Origin: Mitsuokella multacida DSM 20544
GTDB taxonomy: Bacteria; Bacillota; Negativicutes; Selenomonadales; Selenomonadaceae
DNA length: 64,000 bases
Assembly: GCF_000155955.1 (NCBI RefSeq)
Contig: NZ_GG697142.2
Coordinates: 671,325-735,324 of the forward strand
Direction: 5' to 3'
A program made the translations under genes and the position numbers. Below are positions 41,959 to 50,697 of this stretch, piece by piece. How positions within the stretch are numbered: position 1 is the stretch's first letter; each line of letters opens with the position of its first letter. The notes under the pieces are model-generated. The model worked only from the letters and a program-made list of their open reading frames with translations, was not told the DNA's origin and searched no databases.

Positions 41959-43845
41959 ATGGACGAGTTACTTTATGTGATTCCTGCAAACTCCGAAAAA
42001 GAAGAAATCCTGAACACGCTCAAAGCACATCCCGAGATCAAGTTCGTTTCGCTGGTCGGCATCGACATGGCCGGTAACGATACGGATGAGAAGATCCCGA
42101 TGCGCATCTTCCTCAAGGATATCGATGAGTTCTATGCTGGCACGGCTGTCCAGACAGATGGTTCCTCCGTCGTGCTGACGGGCATTGCCACCCTGAACAA
42201 CGCAAAAGTCGATATGCCGGTCGATCCTTCCGTCAACTGGTTCGTCGACTACAATATGGAGAACTACGATGAGGAGACGGGCAAGCCGATTGGCACGCTG
42301 CGCATCCCGTCCTTCCTGATCCACGAGGGCAAGCGCGTCGATTCGCGTGCCGTCCTCGCTGACACGCTCGCTTACGTCAAGAAAGAGCTGCTGGCTCTCT
42401 TCAAGGCACATCCGCAGATCTCCGGCATCGAGAGCGTCAACGGCACGGACGTCACGGACATCCAGTTCACCTCCGCTACGGAGCTCGAGTTCTGGGTCAA
42501 GACGCCGCTTGAAGATGCTGCCATCGAAGAGATGTCCGCTTCGCAGGTCCTGCAGGAGCAGTACTGGGAGCGCACGCACGGCATCGTCCGCACGGCCATG
42601 GAGCAGTGCCTGCTCGTGCTCGACAAATACGGCTTCAAGGTCGAGATGGGCCACAAGGAAGTCGGCGGTCTCAAAGCACAGATCGATGAGAGTGGCCGCA
42701 TGACGCACGTCTGCGAGCAGCTCGAGATCGACTGGCGCTTCGCCGATGCCCTGCAAGCTGCCGACAACGAGCTCTTCGTCCGCACGATCGTCCGCGAAGT
42801 CTTCCGCGGCATGGGCCTCGAAGTCAACTTCAAGGCAAAACCGATGATTGGCCTGGCTGGCAACGGCGAGCACACGCACATCGGCATGGCTGCCATCACG
42901 AAAGACGGCAAGCTCCACAACCTCTTCACGGCTGACGACCAGAAGAAAGACTTCATGAGCGCCATCGGCTACGGCTCCCTCATGGGCCTGCTCAAGAACT
43001 ACGAGGTCATCAACCCGTTCGTCTCCGCTACGAACGATTCCCTCAACCGCCTCAAGCCGGGCTTCGAGGCTCCGGTCTGCGTCGTCACGTCCCTCGGCCA
43101 TACGCCGGAGATCCCGTCGCGTAACCGCACGATCCTCGCCGGCCTGATCCGCGACCTCAGCAACCCGTACGCAACGCGCTTCGAGTTGCGCGCCTGCAAC
43201 CCGTACACGAACACGTACCTCGTCCTCGCAGCCATCTACTCGGCTTGCCTCGACGGCGTCAAGGCCTGCGCCACGCACACGACGGCAGAGTGCCTCGCCG
43301 AGATCTCTAAGGATGCCGGCGAAGAGGGCTTCTACCTTGAGAAAGACCGCGCATACCGCAGCGAAGACGATGTCTTCGAAGACTACACGGAAGAAGAGCG
43401 CACGCGCCTCTTCGGTGCTCCACCGGCTACGGTCTGGGAGAACATGCAGAACTTCGAGAACTACCCGGCTAAGCTCGCCGTCATCACGGCTGGCGGCGCC
43501 CTGCGCGACCAGATCATCGAGGCCTTCCGTGCCGGTGCCCTGACCCGTTGGAAGACGGAGCTCATCGCCCGCATCATCCCGGAGAACCGCGACATCGTCC
43601 GCGCCGCCAAGGAAGCCAAGGCCGACTTCGTCACCGACCTCGATTCCTACAACTGGAACAAGATCAACGGCATCCGCAGCTACCTCGCCAAGGACAGCAT
43701 CGACGAGAAGTCCCTCTTCACGCTCCTCATCAACGCCCTCAACGAAGGCGACTACGCAACCGCATCCGGCCTGCAGGTCGAGATGTACGACAAAGTCGAA
43801 GAGCTCAAGAGCCTCTACGACTCCTATGTCAAGAACATGATCTGA
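41959..43845 (+). CDS. glnA: Glutamine synthetase, long (about 630-residue) type
   Basis: A 628-residue glutamine synthetase converting glutamate, ammonia and ATP to glutamine. Core motifs include TSATELEFWV, MGHKEVGGLKAQID, LAGNGEHTHIGM and PEIPSRNRTILAGLIRDLSNPYATRFELR (substrate and nucleotide sites). It is longer than classical GlnA (about 470) because of an added C-terminal helical domain, as in related clostridial enzymes. AAAAGGGTGG precedes ATG 41959. Monocistronic, with a structured leader and strong terminator. Confidence 0.9.
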   Translation: MDELLYVIPANSEKEEILNTLKAHPEIKFVSLVGIDMAGNDTDEKIPMRIFLKDIDEFYAGTAVQTDGSSVVLTGIATLNNAKVDMPVDPSVNWFVDYNMENYDEETGKPIGTLRIPSFLIHEGKRVDSRAVLADTLAYVKKELLALFKAHPQISGIESVNGTDVTDIQFTSATELEFWVKTPLEDAAIEEMSASQVLQEQYWERTHGIVRTAMEQCLLVLDKYGFKVEMGHKEVGGLKAQIDESGRMTHVCEQLEIDWRFADALQAADNELFVRTIVREVFRGMGLEVNFKAKPMIGLAGNGEHTHIGMAAITKDGKLHNLFTADDQKKDFMSAIGYGSLMGLLKNYEVINPFVSATNDSLNRLKPGFEAPVCVVTSLGHTPEIPSRNRTILAGLIRDLSNPYATRFELRACNPYTNTYLVLAAIYSACLDGVKACATHTTAECLAEISKDAGEEGFYLEKDRAYRSEDDVFEDYTEEERTRLFGAPPATVWENMQNFENYPAKLAVITAGGALRDQIIEAFRAGALTRWKTELIARIIPENRDIVRAAKEAKADFVTDLDSYNWNKINGIRSYLAKDSIDEKSLFTLLINALNEGDYATASGLQVEMYDKVEELKSLYDSYVKNMI

Positions 43846-43867
43846 TTGCCCAAAGCAATCTAACAAT

Positions 43868-43899
43868 AAAAAGGCACCGCTTCGGCGATGCCTTTTTTT
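43868..43899 (+). terminator. Intrinsic terminator after glutamine synthetase
   Basis: An AAAGGCA-CGC/GCG-TGCCTTT stem with a TTCG tetraloop is followed by T7. It separates the housekeeping region from the CRISPR-Cas locus. Confidence 0.9.
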
Positions 43900-44002
43900 G
43901 TATAGGAAGGAATCCAATGATAACTTGTCGAATTAATATATAGATTCTGTAAGATATTGTGATTGACGGACTGTATGCTATCGTGAAGGTGGTATTGTGA
44001 CG

Positions 44003-45004
44003 ATGACGAAATCAGAGATTGAAGCATCAAACCTGAAAGTCATTCTGCATTCCAAGAGAGCAAACATCTACTATCTGGAAAAGTGTCGGGTCATGCAGAA
44101 GGACGGGCGTGTTCTTTATCTGACAGAGGGCAAGCGAGAGAATCAGTATTGGAATATCCCGATTGCCAATACGACGGTGCTGCTATTAGGGACGGGCACC
44201 TCCATCACACAGGCTGCCATGCGCATGCTGGCTATGGCTGGTGTCATGGTCGGTTTCTGTGGCAATGGTGGGACGCCGTTGCTTTCCGGCGTGGAAATCG
44301 AATGGCTCAACCCTCAGAGCGAATACCGGCCAACGGAATACGTGCAGGGGTGGCTCTCGTTCTGGTTTCAGGCAGACAAACGCTTAGCGGCGGCGAAGGA
44401 GTTCCAGTTGAAGCGTTGCCAGTTTATCGAGCAAGTCTGGCAGAAGGACCGGGATTTGCAGAGCTGGGGCTTCTATGCAGACGATGATGATATCGAGTCT
44501 GCCATGCATCGCTTCCGCCAAGTTATCCAGCAGGCTGTGGATATCAAACAGTTGCTGGCAGGTGAGGCAATCTTCACAAAGGCGCTTTACAAGTATGCGA
44601 GTGGCCATGTCAATATGCCGGATTTTGTTCGCCTTCATGATGCTCCCGCAGGTGATAAGGCCAATATCTTCTTGAATCACGGCAATTATCTCGCCTATGG
44701 CTTAGCTGCCGTCACACTGTGGGTGCTGGGAATACCGCATGGTTTCGCCGTCATGCACGGGAAGACACGGCGCGGTGCTCTGGTCTTTGATGTTGCGGAC
44801 CTTGTGAAAGATGCGATTGTCTTGCCAGGCGCATTTATTTGTGCAGAAGATGATTTACGCGATCAGGAATTCCGTTCGTACTGCCTGCAGAAATTCACAG
44901 AGCACAAAGTGCTGGATTTCTTGTTTGAAGAGGTAAAGCGTGTGAGCCAACTATGGGGGAAGGAGGGCCCTTATCATGATGGTACTGTTTACCAGTCGCA
45001 GTGA
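44003..45004 (+). CDS. cas1: CRISPR-associated integrase Cas1 (type I-F)
   Basis: A 333-residue spacer integrase that works with Cas2. The sequence opens with a strand-rich N-terminal domain (LKVILHSKRANIYYLEKCRVM) and continues to the helical catalytic domain. Probable metal ligands lie in LAGEAIFTKALYKYASG (Glu), FLNHGNYLAYG (His) and VFDVADLVKDAI (Asp). The sequence matches the I-F branch of Cas1. ATG 44003 lies 10 bp after AAGGTGG; GTG 43997 is only 4 bp away. It overlaps the cas2/3 start by 29 bp. Base composition is more AT-rich than the flanking chromosome. Confidence 0.93.
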   Translation: MTKSEIEASNLKVILHSKRANIYYLEKCRVMQKDGRVLYLTEGKRENQYWNIPIANTTVLLLGTGTSITQAAMRMLAMAGVMVGFCGNGGTPLLSGVEIEWLNPQSEYRPTEYVQGWLSFWFQADKRLAAAKEFQLKRCQFIEQVWQKDRDLQSWGFYADDDDIESAMHRFRQVIQQAVDIKQLLAGEAIFTKALYKYASGHVNMPDFVRLHDAPAGDKANIFLNHGNYLAYGLAAVTLWVLGIPHGFAVMHGKTRRGALVFDVADLVKDAIVLPGAFICAEDDLRDQEFRSYCLQKFTEHKVLDFLFEEVKRVSQLWGKEGPYHDGTVYQSQ

Positions 45005-45452
45005 GAAAAAAGCCCTATTGACGGTTCGCCGCATTCTGGACCAATTTGCAGATCGCATCGGCAATGACACATGGCAGACCATCATGACGCAGGAGGGGGT
45101 ACAAGAGGTCAAGACCCTCCTGCGCAGGAATGCGACGAAAAGCACGGCAGTGTCCTGCCGCTGGATCCGCTCGCGCAATCGCAGCGAGCTTCTCTGGGTG
45201 GTGGGGAACCGCGACAAATTCAATGAGGACGGCATGGTGCCAGTCAATACAACGAGGAAGAACATCCTGCATAAAGAATGGGAAGGGGGTTGGCCATATC
45301 TTACCTTGATCAAGGCATTGGTAGCAGTAGCAGCCCTTTTCCATGACTGGGGCAAATCATCGGACCACTTTCAAAAAAGTTACGGTCGTCGTCGATGGAA
45401 AAAGACCCCTATCGCCACGAATGGGTTTCCTGCCAGATGCTGGCAGCTATAG
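44976..45452 (+). CDS. cas2-3: Cas2/3, 5' frame: Cas2-like domain plus start of the HD nuclease
   Basis: 158 codons in the first frame. The N-terminal part (MVLFTSRSEKKALLTVRRIL) is the Cas2-like domain found at the front of type I-F Cas3. The HD domain then begins (VAALFHDWGKSSDHFQK) with the His-Asp metal pair. After the A6 tract near 45373-45378 the frame reads a short unrelated tail and stops at 45452. Continuing in the -1 frame gives FQKKLRSSSMEKDPYRHEW, as expected for the family. Unless the ribosome or polymerase slips, the product is essentially Cas2 alone. Confidence 0.88.
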   Translation: MMVLFTSRSEKKALLTVRRILDQFADRIGNDTWQTIMTQEGVQEVKTLLRRNATKSTAVSCRWIRSRNRSELLWVVGNRDKFNEDGMVPVNTTRKNILHKEWEGGWPYLTLIKALVAVAALFHDWGKSSDHFQKSYGRRRWKKTPIATNGFPARCWQL

Positions 45453-48331
45453 CGAAAATCAGTGGTGACACAGAGGATGATGACGCGTGGATACGTCTTT
45501 TTATGGATGGCAAGCTGAAGAAGACAGCTTTGAAAAAGGAAATGAAAGACAGAGGCAGTCAGGCAGATGCATTACCGGATATGCCACCCATCATGCGCCT
45601 GATTGCTTGGCTTATCCTATCGCACCATCGCCTGCCTGTAACGCGGAATGAGATGGAGTACAAGCTCTGTGCAATGGAACCACTGCTGTCTTTGGAGGCA
45701 CTCTTCCCGATGGTTAAAAGCGACTGGGGCTATGAAGGTGTTATCCCTGCCGCGAAGAATCCCTGCTTTGCGTTTTCGAGAGGATTCCTGCTGGATGATG
45801 ACGACTGGAGTAAGTCTGTCAAAAAATGGCTGGCGCGCCTGCTTCGGGAAAAAGCGCAGTTACAGCAGCTCTGTGCGGAGTCTAGTCAGGCCATGAGGCC
45901 GCTTCTTCTGTATGCGCGGGAAGCACTGATGCTGGCTGACCATTTCGTATCTTCGCAGAAGTGTCAGACGGATATACCGACAGAGGAGCAGAAGAAAGTT
46001 TTATATGCGAATACAGAGGGGGATAATCTCTGCGATACACTGTCTTCCCACCTGACCAAGGTAGCGGCTCAAGCCGTCAATATCGCACACCAGCTCCCGC
46101 TCTTTACAAATGCGATGGATGTAACGGACACAGTACGCTTCAAACCGGCAAAAGCGCCCTATCAGTGGCAGGATAAAGCAGTCCGTGAAGTCCAGGCAGC
46201 AAAGCAAGAGGGGGAGGAGCAGGCTTGGTTCGTCATGAACATGGCAAGCACAGGCTGCGGCAAGACGACAGCCAATGCTAAATTGATGCAGTCATTGTCG
46301 CCAGATGGCAAGTCTATGCGCTACACATTGGCCTTAGGACTCCGTTCTCTGACTCTCCAGACTGGCAGTGAATATCAAGAGCGCATGCATCTGACGAAGG
46401 ATGAATTAGCTATCGTCATCGGTTCCTCAGCTGTTGAAGAACTGTATCGTCAGGAGAAACAGTCCGACTCGGCAGATTTAGAAGAGAAGGGTTCTCCTTG
46501 CGAGATAGGCGGTTCAGGAGAAGAGGAACTCTTGGAAGATATGCTTTCCTTTGAGGATAATTTCACGCATGAGCAGTTGAAGTATCTGGATATTTATCTC
46601 GATGGGCGCAGAAACCCGCAGGCAAAGAAAAATGGCGCATTTCTGTTCAAGCCGGTTTTGGTTGCGACTATCGATCAGATTATCCGTGCGACAGAGGTGA
46701 CACGTGGAGGCAAGGGCCTGCTGCCGTTCCTGCGGATGATGTCAGCGGATCTCGTCATCGATGAAGTAGATGATTTCTCGCCGGAGGATTTGACAGCAGT
46801 TGCCCGACTGGTCCACTTAGCTGGCCTGCTTGGACGCAACGTAGTCTTATCTTCTGCCACGATTCCGCCAGACTTGGCCTACGGTTTTTATCAAGCTTAT
46901 CAGGACGGCCTGTGCTGCTATAATGCATTCTCAGACCGGACGAAAACGCTAACGGCTGTCTGGGTAGATGAATTCCGTTCTGAATCTGCAACCATACCGC
47001 TGCAGCAGCCGAATCAGTACAGGCTTGCCCATGAGAGTTTTGTCGAGAAGCGCGTCAAGAAATTACAGGCGCAGGTCGTGAAGCGGAAAGCGGTCTTGAT
47101 TCCGTGCCAGCCTCAGACGACGAAAGAACAGTCATGGCAGTCGTATGTTGCAGCGATAAAGCAAGCCGCCCTGCAGCTGCATGGGAATCACCATGTCGTT
47201 GATGAGAAAACAAACAAGGAAGTTTCATTTGGACTCGTGCGATTTGCCAACATTGACCCGTGTGTCAATATGGCTCTTGCCCTGCTGTCTGCTGAATGGC
47301 CAGAGGATACGGCAGTCTTCGTCATGTGCTATCACAGCCGTCAAGTTCTGCTGCTGCGTCATGAACAAGAAGCGTATCTCGACCATGTCCTGCGCCGCAA
47401 GCAGGAACTCGGCGCACAGGTAGCCTTCCAAGATGCCATCCTTCGCCGCCATTTAGACTATAGTCAGGCGAAACGGTGCATTTTCTTGGTCGTGGCTACT
47501 CCGGTGGAGGAGATCGGCCGTGACCATGACTTTGATTGGGCAATCATCGAGCCATCCTCGTATCGCTCAATCATACAGCTGGCCGGTCGCGTTTATCGCC
47601 ATCGTCCATGCTTGCAGGATATAGAGGCTCCGAATATCGGCGTCATGCAGTTTAACTGGCGAGGAATGGTAAATCCCGGACAGAGGGCTGTCTTTTGCAG
47701 GCCGGGGTTCGAGAAAGCTTCGCGATATCTACTGCAGAGCCATGATATGAAGGACTTGGTGCCTGATGATAACTGGGCGCATATCGATGCGATTCCTCGC
47801 GTGAAGGTCCCGAGGCCACTTCGGCCGCAGTCGAGATTGATTGATTTAGAGCACAAGAGATTGGCGGATTGGCGCAATCTCGATGATAAATCTCCGGATG
47901 AAGTGGGCGGCTGGCAGCAGACTTGCTGGTGGATGACGGGTTTGCCGCAGTACCTGCGTCCATTCCGCGCAGGCATTCAAGATCAGGACCTGTGCTATCG
48001 CTATGATGCGGAGCAGGGGGCACTGGGCTTCTATAAAAGAGATAAGGGCGAATATATACCATATGGGGATATGTGCAATCTGAGACTATACCCTGAGGAG
48101 AAGATGGCCCCTTACAGAGAGCGGTTTTGGCTGCCGCGGTCCTATATGGCGTCTCTTCAAGCACAAGCTGCCAGAAGGCCATATTCCGATGCGGACGAAG
48201 GAGAAGTCCTGCAGCGCATATCCGAGCGGTATGGTCAGCTGAGCCTTTCCGGCTATGAAGATGGAGCGAGAGTGTGCTGGTATGATGACCAGCTCGGAGC
48301 GTTCCATACCTTGATGAATGAAAGAAAGTGA
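45395..48331 (+). CDS. cas2-3: Cas2/3, 3' frame: remainder of HD domain and SF2 helicase (type I-F Cas3)
   Basis: 978 codons in the -1 frame. The beginning (DPYRHEWVSCQML) supplies the next HD-domain His. LILSHHRLPVTR is a later metal-binding segment. Helicase motifs are Walker A MASTGCGKTTANAK, DEAD-type LVIDEVDDF, motif III SSATIPP and motif VI IQLAGRVYRHR. The C-terminal accessory domain ends at 48331. No ribosome site precedes ATG 45395, so independent translation looks poor. The active HD site needs residues from both frames, so interference depends on -1 slippage, or the gene is a recent frameshift mutant. Confidence 0.9.
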   Translation: MEKDPYRHEWVSCQMLAAIAKISGDTEDDDAWIRLFMDGKLKKTALKKEMKDRGSQADALPDMPPIMRLIAWLILSHHRLPVTRNEMEYKLCAMEPLLSLEALFPMVKSDWGYEGVIPAAKNPCFAFSRGFLLDDDDWSKSVKKWLARLLREKAQLQQLCAESSQAMRPLLLYAREALMLADHFVSSQKCQTDIPTEEQKKVLYANTEGDNLCDTLSSHLTKVAAQAVNIAHQLPLFTNAMDVTDTVRFKPAKAPYQWQDKAVREVQAAKQEGEEQAWFVMNMASTGCGKTTANAKLMQSLSPDGKSMRYTLALGLRSLTLQTGSEYQERMHLTKDELAIVIGSSAVEELYRQEKQSDSADLEEKGSPCEIGGSGEEELLEDMLSFEDNFTHEQLKYLDIYLDGRRNPQAKKNGAFLFKPVLVATIDQIIRATEVTRGGKGLLPFLRMMSADLVIDEVDDFSPEDLTAVARLVHLAGLLGRNVVLSSATIPPDLAYGFYQAYQDGLCCYNAFSDRTKTLTAVWVDEFRSESATIPLQQPNQYRLAHESFVEKRVKKLQAQVVKRKAVLIPCQPQTTKEQSWQSYVAAIKQAALQLHGNHHVVDEKTNKEVSFGLVRFANIDPCVNMALALLSAEWPEDTAVFVMCYHSRQVLLLRHEQEAYLDHVLRRKQELGAQVAFQDAILRRHLDYSQAKRCIFLVVATPVEEIGRDHDFDWAIIEPSSYRSIIQLAGRVYRHRPCLQDIEAPNIGVMQFNWRGMVNPGQRAVFCRPGFEKASRYLLQSHDMKDLVPDDNWAHIDAIPRVKVPRPLRPQSRLIDLEHKRLADWRNLDDKSPDEVGGWQQTCWWMTGLPQYLRPFRAGIQDQDLCYRYDAEQGALGFYKRDKGEYIPYGDMCNLRLYPEEKMAPYRERFWLPRSYMASLQAQAARRPYSDADEGEVLQRISERYGQLSLSGYEDGARVCWYDDQLGAFHTLMNERK

Positions 48332-48360
48332 TAGTCAGTTGAATTGGTTTCTGTTATAAT
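48332..48360 (+). promoter_or_regulatory. Promoter of the degenerate mini-CRISPR
   Basis: A consensus TATAAT at 48355-48360 with an extended -10 (TGT just upstream) and a weak -35 TAGTCA 17 bp away. Initiation about 7 nt downstream would begin almost exactly at the first degenerate repeat (48370). Confidence 0.7.
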
Positions 48361-48369
48361 GAAGCCAGT

Positions 48370-48446
48370 AGGATCTGCCGCATAGGCAGCTTAGCAAATA
48401 TTTGAATCCTGAGGAACTATTATCTGCCGTGTAGGCAGCTCATGCA
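48370..48446 (+). CRISPR. Degenerate two-repeat mini-array encoding a crRNA-like guide
   Basis: Repeat 1 (48370-48397) keeps the Cas6f stem CTGCC-GCATA-GGCAG and an 8-nt handle CTTAGCAA in place of CTTAGAAA. Repeat 2 (48419-48446) keeps CTGCC-GTGTA-GGCAG but has a diverged 3' end. The 21-nt spacer (48398-48418) begins ATATTTGAATC. It matches a CC-flanked site at 48476-48494 over the cas8f -35 box. Processing by Cas6f should give a short guide loaded into the I-F complex. Confidence 0.85.
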
Positions 48447-48475
48447 AGTTTCTTTGGGATTATATATATAAAACC

Positions 48476-48494
48476 ATATTTGAATCTTGAGGAA
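48476..48494 (+). promoter_or_regulatory. Predicted target of the mini-array guide in the cas8f promoter
   Basis: ATATTTGAATC, then one mismatch (T for C at position 12), then TGAGGAA: 18 of 19 positions match the mini-array spacer. It is preceded directly by CC (48474-48475), the type I-F PAM. It covers the -35 hexamer TTGAGG. Confidence 0.85.
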
Positions 48495-48515
48495 TAATAG
48501 AGATTATGATATAAT
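48487..48515 (+). promoter_or_regulatory. Promoter of the cas8f-cas5f-cas7f-cas6f operon
   Basis: TTGAGG (48487-48492) and TATAAT (48510-48515) are exactly 17 bp apart; AAAGGAGGG follows at 48522-48530 before the ATG. Confidence 0.85.
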
Positions 48516-48536
48516 AAGAGCAAAGGAGGGAAGATT

Positions 48537-49742
48537 ATGGGATCGATAGCAACTTACATCGCTGATAAAGCGGCGAAAAAGAAACAAACCCCGTCTGAGT
48601 GGCTAGAGGGTAATTGGAAGAACTTTGACCGATATTGGGTGAGTTCGCATATCGGCCGGTACACACATCCGGATGCAGCCGTCCATTTGCATGATGATAG
48701 TAGCCCTACAGGTAAAGGTTACTTGACGACAGCTGATACGGCAGTACAGCAAGATATTTTTGTAGATGGTGGGTCTGCCTTCATGACGATTGCGTCATTC
48801 TTGGTCTCACGGTTTTCACAGAAAGAAACCATAGCGGAACAGAAAGATGACCTTGAGGCCAAAACAGCTTGGCAATATTTTCGTGAGGATTCGCCTTTTA
48901 TTCGTCGCGAAATAGAATCGCTAGGAATCAAATATGAACCATTACGAGAGAAAATTTTGCGTATTCAGATATCAAAGATTCCAGAGGAAAGTGATGAACG
49001 CCTGAAACAAGTGTATTTCCCTATACCTGATCATGACGGAGAATATCATCTGCTCAGTATCTTACCGCCGAGTGTTCTGATGCTTGAACTTACAAATCGG
49101 ATTAGAATGGCATTTCAAGTGCAGAGAAAGTGCCAGGATAAAAAGTCAGAATGTTATGGTGGTTCATATAAGTTTTTTTCTGATTTGACTAATGTCCGCT
49201 TTGGAGGAGCAAATGTACAGAATGTGAGCACGCGAAATTCTTCATTAGGGATACAGGTTTTACCGTCATTGCCACCCTGCCTGACTAGTCGAAAAATAAA
49301 GATGCCTAAAAGGAACTTTTTCTTTGACTCACTTTACTGGCGTAACTTCATCAAAATGCTGTTCCATCTTGATGCGCTGCTTCGAGACCAGCGCCATAAT
49401 CTTGAGATACGTGAGCGCCGTGAGAATATCATACTGGATTTTGTCGAGCCTATTCTATATGAAGCAAACCGATTGCAGACACTCCCTGCTGGTTGGAGTA
49501 AGGATACGGAACTGACGGAAGAACAGGCAGTCTGGCTGGATGCAGCTTATTCCAACCAGCGACAGGATGATACAGATTGGATTTGGCCGGTTTGTATGGA
49601 TTTTGCCCGCTGGCTCGTGAATGCCTATGGGTGGTTCTGTCGCATTGAGAAGCGGAAAGAGATTTCGCTTTCGGATGCAGAGCTGCACTCTTTTGCATCG
49701 ACAATGGAAGATGTCTTGAAGGAGGAGGTGAGAGAAGGATGA
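48537..49742 (+). CDS. cas8f: Type I-F Cascade large subunit Cas8f (Csy1)
   Basis: A 401-residue protein at the front of the Csy operon. Regions typical of Csy1 are visible: IAEQKDDLEAKTAWQYF, YFPIPDHDGEYHLLSILPPSVLM and GGSYKFFSDLTNVRFGGANVQNVSTRNSS. Csy1 recognises the CC PAM and forms the foot of the complex with Cas5f. AAAGGAGGG lies 6 bp upstream of ATG 48537. It overlaps cas5f by ATGA. Its promoter carries the target of the mini-array guide. Confidence 0.92.
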   Translation: MGSIATYIADKAAKKKQTPSEWLEGNWKNFDRYWVSSHIGRYTHPDAAVHLHDDSSPTGKGYLTTADTAVQQDIFVDGGSAFMTIASFLVSRFSQKETIAEQKDDLEAKTAWQYFREDSPFIRREIESLGIKYEPLREKILRIQISKIPEESDERLKQVYFPIPDHDGEYHLLSILPPSVLMLELTNRIRMAFQVQRKCQDKKSECYGGSYKFFSDLTNVRFGGANVQNVSTRNSSLGIQVLPSLPPCLTSRKIKMPKRNFFFDSLYWRNFIKMLFHLDALLRDQRHNLEIRERRENIILDFVEPILYEANRLQTLPAGWSKDTELTEEQAVWLDAAYSNQRQDDTDWIWPVCMDFARWLVNAYGWFCRIEKRKEISLSDAELHSFASTMEDVLKEEVREG

Positions 49743-50695
49743 GCAAAATCAAGACGTATTTGCTGTTGCGTCAAGTCAAGATTCACAATGCGAATGCCTT
49801 CAGCAGTCCGCTCACGATTGGTTTTCCTGCCATGACAGCGTGGTTGGGGGCCATGCATGCATTGGAGAGAAAGCTCCGGCGCAATGAGGCGCTGTCTAGT
49901 ATTCGCCTGAAGAAACTGGCGGTGTCCTGCCATGACTTTAATTTGCAGACCTATAAAGGTCCGGGCGACTATGTGAACTCCGTCATCATCACTTCAAATC
50001 CGCTGCGGAAAAAGGGAGCTTCTTTTGAACGGCCTCCATTTATCGAGGAAGCAAGAATTCATCTGACGGTATCGCTTCTTATCGAAGTGGACGGGCTATC
50101 GTCGAGCAACTACTCAATTTTCAATGAGAAGACAACAAAAGTCTTGAATGGGATGAAGATTGCAGGCGGAGATATCCTCGCTTTTTCGCCAATCGATGAT
50201 CCTATAAAGTCAACTTCGACACGCGGGTCAAGAATCCTCTTAGTAGATGAGGATTCCGAGAAAGATGTGCGTCGAGCAATCCGCAGTCTTATGCCGGGGT
50301 ATGTCCTGATCGAGCGTCGTCAGTTGCTGAAACAAAGGCAGGAGAAATTGGAGGCGCAGGACACCTTGCAGGCGTTGCTGGATTTGCTGGCTTTGCATTA
50401 TGAACACGATGACGAGCATGATACATGGCATCTGCAACCACGCCAAGAACAGGGATGGCTGGTACCAATCGTCACTGGCTTCAAAGGATTGACGCCGCTA
50501 GGACATGTGGCGAATCAGCGCGATGCGAGCACATTGCATCGCTTTGCCGAACCGGTGCTGACACTCGGTGAGTTCAAGATGCCGCATCATTTTCAAGATA
50601 TCGATCAAATGATGTGGCAATATCAGTATGATGAGAATAAAGACTTATATGTCTGTGTAAATGAGAAGATAGAGTTAAATGAAGGAGAGGATTAA
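49739..50695 (+). CDS. cas5f: Type I-F Cascade subunit Cas5f (Csy2)
   Basis: A 318-residue RRM-fold subunit that caps the 5' handle of the crRNA. Family features include KTYLLLRQVKIHNANAFSSPLTIGFPAMTAWLGAMHALERKL at the N-terminus and VPIVTGFKGLTPLGHVANQRDA near the C-terminus. It starts at an ATGA overlap with cas8f and ends 2 bp before cas7f, consistent with fixed stoichiometry from one transcript. Confidence 0.92.
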   Translation: MSKIKTYLLLRQVKIHNANAFSSPLTIGFPAMTAWLGAMHALERKLRRNEALSSIRLKKLAVSCHDFNLQTYKGPGDYVNSVIITSNPLRKKGASFERPPFIEEARIHLTVSLLIEVDGLSSSNYSIFNEKTTKVLNGMKIAGGDILAFSPIDDPIKSTSTRGSRILLVDEDSEKDVRRAIRSLMPGYVLIERRQLLKQRQEKLEAQDTLQALLDLLALHYEHDDEHDTWHLQPRQEQGWLVPIVTGFKGLTPLGHVANQRDASTLHRFAEPVLTLGEFKMPHHFQDIDQMMWQYQYDENKDLYVCVNEKIELNEGED

Positions 50696-50697
50696 TC

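Noticed and set aside
41968-43917. A 649-codon open frame opposite glutamine synthetase
   Set aside because: Antisense shadow of a conserved gene; no ribosome site and no domain.
43960-43995. TTGACG at 43963 as a -35 box for cas1
   Set aside because: No -10 hexamer at suitable spacing; TATGCT is only 5 bp away. The cas1 promoter remains unassigned.
45395-45420. Independent translation start for the Cas3 part at ATG 45395
   Set aside because: No ribosome site precedes it, and the upstream -1 frame already gives the expected HD sequence, so a frameshift is the better explanation.
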